DNA of 64,000 bases from assembly GCF_000739715.2 (NCBI RefSeq), contig NZ_BBJC02000002.1:274731-338730 (forward strand). The letters run 5' to 3'. Source of the stretch: Falsirhodobacter sp. alg1. Its GTDB lineage: Bacteria; Pseudomonadota; Alphaproteobacteria; Rhodobacterales; Rhodobacteraceae. The notes under the pieces are model-generated. The model saw only the letters and a program-made list of their open reading frames with translations. It was not told the DNA's origin and did not search any database. Below are positions 45,378 through 55,868 of the stretch, one piece after another. Position numbers and translations under genes: made by a program. How positions within the stretch are numbered: position 1 is the stretch's first letter; the number at the start of each line of letters is the position of its first letter.

Positions 45378-45829
45378 ATCGGCAAAGCCTCGGCATTCTT
45401 GATGGTTGAAATCAGCATCAACGCCTCGATATCGGTGATATGCGGCAGCGTCAGGATACGGCTGCGATAGATTTCCTGATAATGGCGCATGTCCCGGGCA
45501 ATCACGTTCAGCCGCACGTCCACACGGCCAAGGAATGTCTCGATGTTCAGCACTTCGGGCACCGAGCGGGCGGCAGCGATGAAGGCATCAAAGGCACGCG
45601 GCTCGGTCTTATCCAGGGTAAATCGCAGCGACACTTCCACCTCGTACCCAAGGGCGCGCCAATCGATGATCGCTTCCTGTGCGCGGATAATCCCCTGCTC
45701 GGTCATCCGCTCCAACCGCCGCCACGCCGTTGCAGCGGCAACCCCTGACCGTTCCGCTATGTCCGCCGTTCCTGCCGATGGGTCCGCCAGAAGCTGCCGA
45801 AGCAAACGGCGGTCAGTATCATCAAGCAT
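45374..45829 (-). CDS. Lrp/AsnC-family transcriptional regulator (first of tandem pair)
   Basis: Also 151 residues, with DNA-binding domain ERSGVAAATAWRRLERMTEQGII and a RAM domain from about 65. It is a diverged paralogue of the next gene and not a recent duplicate: identity is mostly limited to the helix-turn-helix and scattered RAM positions. It is divergent from ilvC across 131 bases of unusually AT-rich DNA with nested inverted repeats, the likely operator for autoregulation and for ilvC. Confidence 0.92.
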   Translation of the reverse strand: MLDDTDRRLLRQLLADPSAGTADIAERSGVAAATAWRRLERMTEQGIIRAQEAIIDWRALGYEVEVSLRFTLDKTEPRAFDAFIAAARSVPEVLNIETFLGRVDVRLNVIARDMRHYQEIYRSRILTLPHITDIEALMLISTIKNAEALPI

Positions 45830-45836
45830 GATTCAT

Positions 45837-46983
<1,147 letters not shown>

Positions 46984-46988
46984 TAAAG

Positions 46989-47016
46989 AAAGGGCGCCCC
47001 ACCGGGCGCCCTTTTC
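46989..47016 (+). terminator. Intrinsic terminator of ilvC (possibly bidirectional)
   Basis: GGGCGCCC (46992-46999) pairs with GGGCGCCC (47004-47011), followed by TTTT. Read on the other strand, the stem is followed by TTTCTTT, so it may also end the miniprotein transcript. Confidence 0.85.
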
Positions 47017-47119
47017 ATTTGCGGGCCGTGGCCCTGATCCGCGCAGGCTTGTTATGGGCCCGGAGCAGCACCACGACAGACAGCATCATGGCCAATATTA
47101 CATAGGTTTCGATCTGCAT
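47015..47119 (-). CDS. Putative 34-residue single-pass membrane miniprotein
   Basis: An open frame with an AAAAGGA ribosome-binding site 6 bases before its ATG. The product starts MQIETYVILAMMLSVVVLLR and has a basic tail of about 14 residues (AHNKPARIR and on), a topology with the short N-terminus outside and the basic tail in the cytoplasm. It lies 57 bases after the glmM stop on the same strand and just before a terminator-like hairpin. It was too short for ordinary gene finding. No family recognised; coding status is inference from start signal, composition and position. Confidence 0.5.
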   Translation of the reverse strand: MQIETYVILAMMLSVVVLLRAHNKPARIRATARK

Positions 47120-47176
47120 GGCGCGGTCCTTTTGTAATTGCCTGTCCTCAACCGCCCCCGGCAGACGTTGGTTCCC

Positions 47177-48517
47177 CTACCCGGCCGCCTCCACTGCGGC
47201 GACGACATCATCCACCACCTGCGCCAGCAGGGCCGGATCCTCGGATTCAGCCATTACACGGATCAGGGGTTCGGTGCCCGATTTGCGGATCAACAAACGG
47301 CCAGACCCAACCAGCTTTGCCTCGGCCCCCGCAATTGCCGCTTGGACCCGCGTGTCCGACAACGGTTCCTGCCCGGCCCGATAGCGGACATTCTTCAGCA
47401 TCTGCGGTACGGTTTCAAAGCTTTGCGTCAGATCGGACGCCGCCCGGCCCGACCGCGCCATTTCTGCCAGAAACTGCAGACCCGCCACCAGTCCATCGCC
47501 CGTGGTGGTATAATCGGTCATCACGATATGGCCTGACTGTTCGCCGCCAAGATTGAATCCGCCCGCGCGCATCCGCTCCACGACATATCGATCGCCTACG
47601 GGCGTCCGTTCCAGCCGCAGGCCCCGGCCTTCCAGAAACCGCTCCAGCCCGAGGTTCGACATGACCGTGGCCACCAAGGCACCTCCGGCCAACCGCCCTT
47701 CGTCGGCCCAACGGGCCGCCAACAGCGCCATGATCTGATCACCGTCGGCAACACGCCCGTTCTGATCCAGAATCATCATCCGGTCCGCATCCCCGTCCAG
47801 AGAAATGCCGACATCTGCACCATGCGCCACCACGGCCTCGGCCGCAGCATCAGGATTGGTCGAGCCGCAGCGCAGATTGATGTTCTTGCCGTTTGGCGAG
47901 GTGCCGACGGGAATGACATCGGCCCCCAACTCCCACAGCACCTCGGGGGCAGCACGATAGGCCGCACCGTTTGCACAGTCGATGACCACCTTCAGGCCGT
48001 CCAGCCGCAAACCCTGCGGGAAGGTCGTCTTGGCATATTCCTGATAGCGCCCGCGCCCGTCCTCGATCCGCCGGGCACGGCCGATATCGGCCGCATCCGC
48101 CAGTGGAATATCGGCCCCCAGCAACTCTTCTATCTCCGCCTCGGCCGCATCCGACAGTTTGAAACCGTCGGGGCCAAAGAACTTTATGCCATTGTCCTGA
48201 TGCGGGTTATGGCTGGCAGAGATCATCACCCCCAGATCGGCCCGCATCGAGCGCGTCAGATATCCGACCGCCGGTGTGGGAACAGGCCCCAGAAGCAGCA
48301 CATTCATCCCCATGGAAGTCAGGCCCGCCGTTAGCGCGTTTTCCAGCATATAACCAGAAAGCCGCGTATCCTTGCCAATCACCACACGCGGCAGAACGGA
48401 TTTACGCTGGAAATACTTGCCTGCCGCCAACCCGAGGCGCAGCGCGATTTCGGCCGTCATCGGTGCCGTATTGGCGGTGCCGCGCACCCCGTCGGTGCCA
48501 AAAAGCTTGCGTGTCAT
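47177..48517 (-). CDS. glmM: Phosphoglucosamine mutase
   Basis: Converts glucosamine-6-phosphate to glucosamine-1-phosphate for peptidoglycan and lipopolysaccharide. The family start [16 protein letters not shown] with a GGGGGG ribosome-binding site at 48517 gives 446 residues. The phosphoserine loop [13 protein letters not shown] is near 100, the metal loop DGDADR near 241, the sugar-binding EQSGH near 322, and the phosphate-binding [12 protein letters not shown] near 412. The start overlaps the folP stop by 4 bases. Confidence 0.97.
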   Translation of the reverse strand: MTRKLFGTDGVRGTANTAPMTAEIALRLGLAAGKYFQRKSVLPRVVIGKDTRLSGYMLENALTAGLTSMGMNVLLLGPVPTPAVGYLTRSMRADLGVMISASHNPHQDNGIKFFGPDGFKLSDAAEAEIEELLGADIPLADAADIGRARRIEDGRGRYQEYAKTTFPQGLRLDGLKVVIDCANGAAYRAAPEVLWELGADVIPVGTSPNGKNINLRCGSTNPDAAAEAVVAHGADVGISLDGDADRMMILDQNGRVADGDQIMALLAARWADEGRLAGGALVATVMSNLGLERFLEGRGLRLERTPVGDRYVVERMRAGGFNLGGEQSGHIVMTDYTTTGDGLVAGLQFLAEMARSGRAASDLTQSFETVPQMLKNVRYRAGQEPLSDTRVQAAIAGAEAKLVGSGRLLIRKSGTEPLIRVMAESEDPALLAQVVDDVVAAVEAAG

Positions 48518-49500
48518 TGCATCCCCCCGATCGTAGCTACTTGCCAAAGCCGCAGCGCCTGCCGCGTTTCGGCCACATCATGCACGCGCAGCACCTGAAC
48601 GCCCTGCGCAACGCCGGCCAGGGCCAGCGCAACCGACCCCGGCATCCGTGCGGCAGGCACATCTGCCCCGCCGATCGTGCCGATGAACCGCTTTCTCGAA
48701 ACGCCCAGCAATATCGGGCACCCTAAGCCGTGAAACAGCGCCAGCCCCCGGATCAGGGCCAGATTATGATCCTGCGTCTTGCCGAAACCGATGCCCGGAT
48801 CAACAATGATCCGCCCCCGCGAAATGCCCGCAGCTTCGGCAACGGCAATACGTGCGGCCAGATGGTCATACACATCAAGCAGTACGTCGCCATAGCGCGG
48901 ATCCCGCTGCATCGTTTCGGGCACACCCTGCGCATGCATCAGACAGACGGCAGCCCCCGTATCGGCAACTGCCGCCGCCATACCGGTATCATAGGTCATG
49001 GCAGAAACATCATTCACCAGATCGGCCCGCCCCGCCCGCGCCACCACTGCCTTGCGTGTATCCAGCGAGAGGGGGCCAATACCTTCGTCCCGCAGGGCCG
49101 CGATCAGCGGTGCAGTCCTGTCGATCTCTTCCGCGGCGGCCACATCGACAGCCCCGGGCCGCGTGCTTTCGCCGCCGATATCCAGAATGTCGGAAAACGG
49201 TGCGATGGCGCGCGCATGCTGCAACGGATCATGCGCACCGCCATCGGAAAAACTGTCGGGTGTGGCATTGACGATCCCCATGATCCGCGGGGCCGACCAA
49301 TCCAGCCCGCAAATATCCGGGCGGGGTGCTGTCAGCCGCTTGCGCATATCATCAGGCAGGTCAGAGGCCGCAACGACAACAGGCGCGGCAGTCCGCGACA
49401 ATACTTCCACACGGTCAAACCAGCACCAGCCACCTGCCAGCGGCAAGGCGTTCATCGGGCGGGCAGCATCCGTCATCGCAATAGGGCGGTAATATTCCAT
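48514..49500 (-). CDS. folP: Dihydropteroate synthase
   Basis: Condenses 7,8-dihydropterin pyrophosphate with p-aminobenzoate in folate synthesis; the sulfonamide target. The 328 residues include an N-terminal extension of about 70 residues before the TIM barrel, as I recall from Rhodobacterales. Motifs: [16 protein letters not shown] (about 73), [11 protein letters not shown] (about 106), DPGIGFGKT (about 236), and GVSRKRFIG (about 266). An upstream gap of 35 bases separates it from folB. Confidence 0.96.
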   Translation of the reverse strand: MEYYRPIAMTDAARPMNALPLAGGWCWFDRVEVLSRTAAPVVVAASDLPDDMRKRLTAPRPDICGLDWSAPRIMGIVNATPDSFSDGGAHDPLQHARAIAPFSDILDIGGESTRPGAVDVAAAEEIDRTAPLIAALRDEGIGPLSLDTRKAVVARAGRADLVNDVSAMTYDTGMAAAVADTGAAVCLMHAQGVPETMQRDPRYGDVLLDVYDHLAARIAVAEAAGISRGRIIVDPGIGFGKTQDHNLALIRGLALFHGLGCPILLGVSRKRFIGTIGGADVPAARMPGSVALALAGVAQGVQVLRVHDVAETRQALRLWQVATIGGMQ

Positions 49501-49535
49501 TACGGTGTTCTACAGATGCAGTGCGGCGTGACAAG

Positions 49536-50306
49536 TCAGCCCTGACGCACCGCAATGCGGCTTTCCGCCGACAATGTGTCGAATGCCGTGATCGTCCCGA
49601 CGCCGAATTGCCCGGCCAGCCACAATAAAAGAGCCTCGGGCTTCATGCTGGCAGGCGGTTGGGCCGCATCCAGCACCATGCGTGACGGCGCCCAGACAAC
49701 GGCCTGCCCCTGACGCACGGCCCAATCTATTTCGGTCCGTGATGCCCCGACCGCCACATCTTCGTGCGTATCAGCCAGTTTCCAGGCCGCCATGTCCATG
49801 GCCAGCAGATCAAGCCGGTCCTGAACACGCTGTGCCGAGGGGGCGGAGGCTGCAATCACATTCAACGCGCCGCGGACCGGCGACTTGCCCGACGCGCCCA
49901 ACCAGACAAGGTGCGGCGTGGCAGCTGTCTGCATCTGCTGTGGGGAAATCGCATTACTGCCGGCCTGCCGGACGATCCGAACCCCCAGAACGAAAGGTCC
50001 GCGATCCAGCTTCTCGATCTCTATCTGGACCCGATGGGCCTGCCTATGCGCCAGAATGCGCGCAGCCACGCCTTCGGCCAATGTTTCCAGCAGGTTGACA
50101 CGGGCCGAAGCCAGCTCGTCGGTGATCGCCTCCACAATCCGGTCGTACGACAGGATCCTGTCCACATTATCGCCCGCCGCCACGGCCAGAACCTCCACCT
50201 CAACGGCAAAACGCAGACGTTGCGACAGATGACGTTCTATTTCAAACGCGCCGATCTCTACATCGACCACGTGATCCCGAAGGAAGATGATATCACTGGC
50301 AATCAT
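49536..50306 (-). CDS. folB: Dihydroneopterin aldolase with C-terminal extension
   Basis: Folate-pathway aldolase. The start at 50306 (MIASDIIFLRDHVVDVEIGA) gives 256 residues, about twice a minimal FolB of 120. The first 115 residues hold the FolB fold: VEIGAFEIERHLSQRLRFAVEVEV, SYDRIVEAI, NLLETLAEGVA and VQIEIEKLDRGP. The remaining 140 residues have a hydrophobic DLLAMDMAAWKLADTHED stretch and no motif I can name. Linked to folP and glmM on the same strand. Confidence 0.9.
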   Translation of the reverse strand: MIASDIIFLRDHVVDVEIGAFEIERHLSQRLRFAVEVEVLAVAAGDNVDRILSYDRIVEAITDELASARVNLLETLAEGVAARILAHRQAHRVQIEIEKLDRGPFVLGVRIVRQAGSNAISPQQMQTAATPHLVWLGASGKSPVRGALNVIAASAPSAQRVQDRLDLLAMDMAAWKLADTHEDVAVGASRTEIDWAVRQGQAVVWAPSRMVLDAAQPPASMKPEALLLWLAGQFGVGTITAFDTLSAESRIAVRQG

Positions 50307-50364
50307 GGCACGACCCTTATCCGCGGCTTGGTGGAATTGCGCGGAACGGCACGCCGCGCAACAT

Positions 50365-50988
50365 TTACTCGCGGTAGAACAGATGTTCACCAATTGTAAC
50401 CGTATGCGGCAGTTTGCTGGCCCAATTCGGGTTCACAGCCGAGGTATGGAAGTGCGTTGCACCCAATGTCAGCGTGCGGGGACCGTCATCCAGCATGATT
50501 TCCGCAATCTTCTCCAGCTCATCATAGACGCGTGTGTTGTTGATTGTTTCAGGTTTCCCGTCGCAGGCAAAGGAAAACTGGCAACCGGAGCTGCTTGCGC
50601 CCTGCATCACCACATCACAGACTGAATCAGGGTAGCTGGTGGCATCAACCCGGTTCAGGATCACCTCGGCCACGGCAAACTGCCCCTTGATGGATTCGCC
50701 CCGCGCCTCAAAATAAAGCGCTTCTGCCAGGCAGGCCGCCTGCTCGTTATCCACCGGCGCCGGTTTTTGCGCGTCGATCCAGCTTGCCTCGTAACGGATC
50801 AGGGGCAACGCATCGCGCAGGGTCGGTGCCTTTGGCGCATGGCTGGCGGGGGGTGCAGTATAGGATGCAAGGTACAAACCCGCCTGTGGTGCCGTAGGAA
50901 AGATCCGCATACCGGGATCAGCCCAAGACATTCCCGACATTGCGAAATACCCTGCGAGACACCCCAGTCCCAAACCAATTTTCAGCAT
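50365..50988 (-). CDS. Cell wall hydrolase, SleB domain
   Basis: Exported peptidoglycan lytic enzyme of 207 residues. The start at 50988 gives a signal or anchor (MLKIGLGLGCLAGYFAMSG), then a proline-rich spacer, and the SleB-type domain from about 85: EALYFEARGES with the catalytic Glu, FAVAEVILNRVDATSYPDSVCDVV, CQFSFACDGK and a final THFHTSAVNPNW. A longer frame to 51030 has no added support. Non-sporulating alphaproteobacteria use such proteins in wall remodelling. Confidence 0.88.
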   Translation of the reverse strand: MLKIGLGLGCLAGYFAMSGMSWADPGMRIFPTAPQAGLYLASYTAPPASHAPKAPTLRDALPLIRYEASWIDAQKPAPVDNEQAACLAEALYFEARGESIKGQFAVAEVILNRVDATSYPDSVCDVVMQGASSSGCQFSFACDGKPETINNTRVYDELEKIAEIMLDDGPRTLTLGATHFHTSAVNPNWASKLPHTVTIGEHLFYRE

Positions 50989-51075
50989 GACATCCGTTCC
51001 GCTTTTTCCAACGTCGTGCGGTCGGGACACCCTTTTCAGCCCTGATCCACACGAAAGCCGGCGTATCTAACGGAT

Positions 51076-53682
51076 TTATATGGCGGAGTCCAGCACAGGC
51101 TCCTGACCCACGGCAGGGTCCGGCCTGCAGCGCCGCAATTCGCCTGTTCGCCAGTCACGTTCACCCACCGGCGTCTGCCTTTCGCGCAGGGCAAGATGGG
51201 CCGCAGCCAAACGTGCCATCGGCACGCGGAATGGCGAACAGGAAATGTAGTTGAACCCCGCCTTGCGGCAGAATGCGATGGATTCGGGATCCCCCCCATG
51301 CTCGCCGCAAAGCGCCAGCGTCAGATCCGGGCGTGTGGATCTGCCCCGTTCCGCCCCGATCAGCAACAGCTCTCCCACGCCCTCGGTATCCAGCACGTGA
51401 AAGGGGTCCTCGGGGAAAACCTGGCTTTGGATATACGCCCCCATGAAACGCCCGGAATCGTCGCGGGACAAACCATAGGTCATTTGTGTCAGATCATTGG
51501 TTCCGAACGATAAAAATGCCGCATTCGCCGTCAGTTCGGCCGCGCGCAGCGCCGCGCGCGGGGTTTCGACCATCACGCCCAAGCGATAATCGAAGGCCCC
51601 GCCCCGATGCGTCCGCACCGCCGAAGCGATCGCGTCCAGACGCGTCCGGACCAGTTCCACCTCCCGCCGTGCAGAAACCAGCGGGATCATGATTTCGGGC
51701 ACGATCTCTATGCCCAAGGCGGCGCAGTCCAATGTTGCCTCGAAAATTGCGCGGGCCTGCATTTCATAGATTTCGGGCCAGGCGATCCCCAGGCGCACGC
51801 CACGCATCCCCAGCATCGGGTTGAACTCCGACAGCGCCTCGGCCCGGCGGATGATATCGGACAGCGGGCGATCCAATGCTTCGGCCAGCTCGCGCAATCC
51901 TTCACGGGTCTGGGGCAAAAATTCGTGAAGAGGCGGATCAAGCAGCCGGATACAGACGGGCCGCCCCGCCATGATCTGGAAAAGACGCACGAAATCGGCC
52001 CGCTGCATGGGCAACAGCCGTGCCAGTACCGCCGCCCGGTCGGGGGGGGTATCGGCAAAGATCATCTCCCGCATCACGGTCAGGCGGCCTTCGTCAAAGA
52101 ACATATGTTCGGTCCGGCATAGGCCGATGCCTTCGGCATCGAACTTATGCGCGATCTCGGCATCCGACGGTGTATCGGCATTGGCCCGCACACCGATATC
52201 CCGCGCGGCATCGGCCCAATCCAGCAGCGTCCGGAACTCACCATCCAGCGAGGGGGCCTGCATCGGCAGGGCGCCAACCAGCGCCTCCCCCGACGAACCA
52301 TCCAGTGTGATCAGATCCCCTTCGCGCAGCACCCGCCCCGAGGGAAGCGTCAGGGTTCCCTCACGCACGTCGATCCGCATATCTCCGGCTCCGACCACGC
52401 AGGGTACCCCCAATCCGCGGGCAATTACGGCCGCATGGCTGGTAACGCCGCCCCGCTCGGTCAGCACGCCAGCCGCGGAATGCATGCCACGCACGTCCTC
52501 GGGCGAGGTTTCGCGCCGCACCAGAATAGACGGCTCTCCGCGCGCCACGAAGGTCTGCGCGGCAAGAGAGCTTAGCGCAACACGACCCGCCGCGGCCCCC
52601 GGGGATGCCGGAATGCCGCGCAGAATGGGATCGCGCACTGCATTTGGATCGACCTGCGGGTGCAGTACCTCCGACAGGGCACGTGGTTCGATCCGCAGCA
52701 GCGCCTCCTGACGCGGGATGATGCCATCCTCGACCAAGGCCACGGCAATCCGTACGGCAGCCCGCGCCGTACGCTGCACCTTGACGGCATCCAGCACCGA
52801 AAGCGCGCCGTTCTCGACGGTAAATTCGATCTGCATCTCCTCTCGCAGGTGGCTGCGACAGCGCGCACCATGCCGCAACAGGTCGGCGAACACCTGCGGA
52901 TTGGCATCCTCCAGCGCAGGACCTCGCGGATCGCGGGTCAGGAACAACGCCTTTTCCTCGCGCAGCGCCGTTCGTCCCTGCGCCTGATTCCGGTAGCGGC
53001 CGGTAATACGCGGCTCTCCGGTGGTGCCACTGACAAACTGGATCGCGCCGGTGCCCGACAGGCCCTGTCCGATGCCCTGCGCCATTTTTTGCACCAGAAG
53101 GCCCAGGCCCGCCCCCTCGGGCGCCCCCTTTGCCTGACGCAGCAGCCGGGCCGTGGTTCCCTCCCATGCCCGCGCCATGGAGCGCAGCACATCGGTCAAC
53201 TGACGGGCGGGGTCTTCGGGAAACGGTTCGTCCGTCTCTTCACGATAGGCACGCAGCGCTTCGCCCAGATCCGTACCGTCAAACATGTCGGGATCAAGAC
53301 GGGCCACATGGATGGCGTAGGATTGAACGAACCGCAGATACAGACGGTCCGCAGCCTCGGCCCCGTGGCTCTGGACCAGTTCGGCATGTCTGCGGCTGTT
53401 GATCCCGACATTCAGCACCGTGGCCGGCCCGCCCCATTCCGGGTTTTCGGCACTGGGCCGAACAGACACCAACGGGGCATCCCCGAATTGTGCCAGAACG
53501 ATGCTGCTGTCGAAGGGCTGCCCCTGCGCAATCTGCCTGACGGTGGTGATGGGCAGCGCCACCGTCAGGGGAACCGGAATATCCAGCCGGATCAAGCGCT
53601 GCAGGCATTTTGCCCGCCAGCCGTGGGTGCTGGCAGAAATGGTTTCGGTCGGGGTGATCTGCGCGATGCTTGATACGGTCAT
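51076..53682 (-). CDS. Pyruvate, phosphate dikinase-like protein with divergent ATP-grasp half
   Basis: Protein of 868 residues, close to PPDK length. The phosphohistidine domain is intact (ETSPEDVRGMHSA then RGGVTSHAAVIARG; His at about 416), as is the PEP-binding TIM barrel (CRTEHMFF, LGVMVETPRAAL, FGTNDLTQMTYG, and CGEHGGDPESIAFC with the catalytic Cys). The N-terminal ATP-grasp half aligns but lacks key features: the GGKGANL start, the SMPGMMDT loop (PEWGGPATVL instead), and the GEF/QGED acidic pair (GRYR and QGRT instead). Start uncertain: 53682, 53700 and 53781 are possible. Downstream of glyS on the same strand, probably co-transcribed. Confidence 0.82.
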   Translation of the reverse strand: MTVSSIAQITPTETISASTHGWRAKCLQRLIRLDIPVPLTVALPITTVRQIAQGQPFDSSIVLAQFGDAPLVSVRPSAENPEWGGPATVLNVGINSRRHAELVQSHGAEAADRLYLRFVQSYAIHVARLDPDMFDGTDLGEALRAYREETDEPFPEDPARQLTDVLRSMARAWEGTTARLLRQAKGAPEGAGLGLLVQKMAQGIGQGLSGTGAIQFVSGTTGEPRITGRYRNQAQGRTALREEKALFLTRDPRGPALEDANPQVFADLLRHGARCRSHLREEMQIEFTVENGALSVLDAVKVQRTARAAVRIAVALVEDGIIPRQEALLRIEPRALSEVLHPQVDPNAVRDPILRGIPASPGAAAGRVALSSLAAQTFVARGEPSILVRRETSPEDVRGMHSAAGVLTERGGVTSHAAVIARGLGVPCVVGAGDMRIDVREGTLTLPSGRVLREGDLITLDGSSGEALVGALPMQAPSLDGEFRTLLDWADAARDIGVRANADTPSDAEIAHKFDAEGIGLCRTEHMFFDEGRLTVMREMIFADTPPDRAAVLARLLPMQRADFVRLFQIMAGRPVCIRLLDPPLHEFLPQTREGLRELAEALDRPLSDIIRRAEALSEFNPMLGMRGVRLGIAWPEIYEMQARAIFEATLDCAALGIEIVPEIMIPLVSARREVELVRTRLDAIASAVRTHRGGAFDYRLGVMVETPRAALRAAELTANAAFLSFGTNDLTQMTYGLSRDDSGRFMGAYIQSQVFPEDPFHVLDTEGVGELLLIGAERGRSTRPDLTLALCGEHGGDPESIAFCRKAGFNYISCSPFRVPMARLAAAHLALRERQTPVGERDWRTGELRRCRPDPAVGQEPVLDSAI

Positions 53683-53734
53683 GACACGCAGGATAACCAT
53701 GCCCGCCGCCCGCGCAATGGGCGACGGGCACGGA

Positions 53735-55855
53735 TCATTCGGCGATACGCGACAGATCGGCCACCCGCATGCAGGCTGCACGGATCCGGTGCAGCAGGTT
53801 CAGACGGTTCCGGCGCAACACCTGATTGTCCACGTTGACCTGAACGGCGGTAAAGAACGCATCCGTCGGGGCGCGAAGATCGGCCAGAGCCGCCATTGCC
53901 GCCCCGAAATCCTCGGCCTGCAACGCGGGATCAATACGGGCCTCGGCATCGTCCAGTGCCGCGAACAGGGCACGTTCCGTGTCATCCTCGGCGAATTTGG
54001 CATCTGCGCCAAAGGAATATTCGACGCCATCCTTTGCTTCGGCCTGCCCCACGATATTGTTCGCGCGACGGAAGCCCTGCAGCAGGTTCGTTCCATCCTC
54101 GGTCGTCAGGAATGCCTGCAATGCAGAAGCGCGTTTGACCAGCAGCACCAGATCGTCATTGCCGGGCATTGCCAGACAGGCATCGATCACATCGTGGCGG
54201 ACCCCCTGATCGCGCAGGTATACCTTCAGCCGGTCATGGAAGAACGACACGAGGTTGTCGGAAACCTCTTCTGTCAAACCGGCGGGCAAAGCGGTCCGCA
54301 ACGGCAGGCGCGCATCATTGGCCAGCATCAGGCGTGTCACGCCCAATGCGGCCCGGCGCAGGGCAAAGGGATCCTTCGAGCCGGTCGGCTTCTCGTCAAT
54401 CGACCAGAACCCTGCCAGCGTATCCAGCTTGTCCGCCAGCGCCACGGCCACCGAAACCGGAGCCGAGGGCACATCATCGGACGGGCCAAGCGGCGAGTAA
54501 TGTTCCTGCGACGCGGCCGCCACCGCCTCGGGCAAGCCGGCAGCCGTTGCATAATAACGGCCCATCAGCCCCTGAAGTTCGGGAAATTCGCCGACCATGG
54601 CCGATTGCAGATCCGCCTTGGCAATCCGGGCCGCTTGCGCCGCCTGATCAGGATCGGCCCCAAGGGCGGGCGCCAGATCACGGGCCAGAGCCGCAATGCG
54701 GGCAACACGGTCGGCCTGGCTGCCCAACTTGTTATGGAAGGTCACCTGCGACAGCCCTTCGGCCATCCCTTCCAGCCCCTTATCGGCAACCGCCCGCAGA
54801 TCGTTGTCCCAGAAGAACTTTGCATCCGACAGGCGCGCCGACAGCACCTTCAGGTTGCCCTTCAGAATTGTTGCCCCGTCATCAGCGGTCGTGCGGTTGG
54901 CCACGGTCACGAATTGCTCGATCCGGCCGGTCGCCGCATTCTTCACCGAAAAGAACTTCTGGTGTTCCCGCATGGAGGTCTGCAGCACCTCGGGCGGCAA
55001 GCCGAGAAACGTATCTTCGATCGCGCCCATCAGCACCACCGGCCATTCGACCAGCCCGGCCACCTCGGTCAGCAAGGCGGCATCCGGCACCACCTCTAGC
55101 CCCACGGCAAAGGCGGCGGTGGTGGCGTCATGCCAGATGATCGCCTCGCGTTCTGCCGCGTCCAGCACGACATGTGCCCGCTTCAGCTTGGCGGCGTAAT
55201 CGTCGAACCCGTGCACGGCAAAGCGTCCGGGGGCCATGAAACGGTGCCCTTCGGTGGTATTGCCCGACGTCAGGTGATCCACGGCCAGCGGCACCACTTC
55301 CGATCCAGCCTCTGTGGTCAACTGGCACAGGATCGAATGAAGGGGGCGGACCCAACGCAGGGCCCCCGTGCCCCAACGCATGGATTTCGGCCAGGGGAAG
55401 GTGCGGATTGCACGCTCCACGACCTCGGCAATGATTTCCGGCGCGGGGCGGCCCGGTTTGGTCAGCGTCGCGAACAACAACTGCCCTTTCTTGTCATCCC
55501 GGACAGTGATCGTCACACCACCTAGATGCACATGCGCCCCCGAAGGCTGTCCTGCCAGCGCCATAACGGGTGCCGCATCCTCGATCCCCAGACCGCGCAG
55601 AAAGCCGGCCAGCGCCTGCTGGGGGGCATCGGCCTTGGGGCCCTTGCGCTCTTCACGGGTGGTGGGCGATTCCGCGGTCAGATCCTCGATCGCCAGCACC
55701 AGCCGGCGCGGCGTGGAAAACGCCCCGGCCGAGGCATAGGTCAATCCAGCCTCCACCAGCCCATCCGTGACCAGCTTGCGCAGGTCCTCACGGGCGCGGG
55801 CCTGCATACGGGCAGGAATTTCTTCGGAGAAAAGTTCAAGCAACAGATCGGGCAT
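53735..55855 (-). CDS. glyS: Glycine--tRNA ligase beta subunit
   Basis: tRNA-binding subunit of the alpha2-beta2 bacterial glycyl-tRNA synthetase. The start MPDLLLELFSEEIPARMQ at 55855 with a GGGGGA ribosome-binding site gives 706 residues, standard for GlyS. Conserved segments include FSTPRRLV near 46, GKTLFWPKSMRWG-type FPWPKSMRWG near 145, and the HD-like and C-terminal DALR-type anticodon regions. It follows glyQ by 13 bases. Confidence 0.97.
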   Translation of the reverse strand: MPDLLLELFSEEIPARMQARAREDLRKLVTDGLVEAGLTYASAGAFSTPRRLVLAIEDLTAESPTTREERKGPKADAPQQALAGFLRGLGIEDAAPVMALAGQPSGAHVHLGGVTITVRDDKKGQLLFATLTKPGRPAPEIIAEVVERAIRTFPWPKSMRWGTGALRWVRPLHSILCQLTTEAGSEVVPLAVDHLTSGNTTEGHRFMAPGRFAVHGFDDYAAKLKRAHVVLDAAEREAIIWHDATTAAFAVGLEVVPDAALLTEVAGLVEWPVVLMGAIEDTFLGLPPEVLQTSMREHQKFFSVKNAATGRIEQFVTVANRTTADDGATILKGNLKVLSARLSDAKFFWDNDLRAVADKGLEGMAEGLSQVTFHNKLGSQADRVARIAALARDLAPALGADPDQAAQAARIAKADLQSAMVGEFPELQGLMGRYYATAAGLPEAVAAASQEHYSPLGPSDDVPSAPVSVAVALADKLDTLAGFWSIDEKPTGSKDPFALRRAALGVTRLMLANDARLPLRTALPAGLTEEVSDNLVSFFHDRLKVYLRDQGVRHDVIDACLAMPGNDDLVLLVKRASALQAFLTTEDGTNLLQGFRRANNIVGQAEAKDGVEYSFGADAKFAEDDTERALFAALDDAEARIDPALQAEDFGAAMAALADLRAPTDAFFTAVQVNVDNQVLRRNRLNLLHRIRAACMRVADLSRIAE

Positions 55856-55868
55856 ATCTTTTTCCCCC

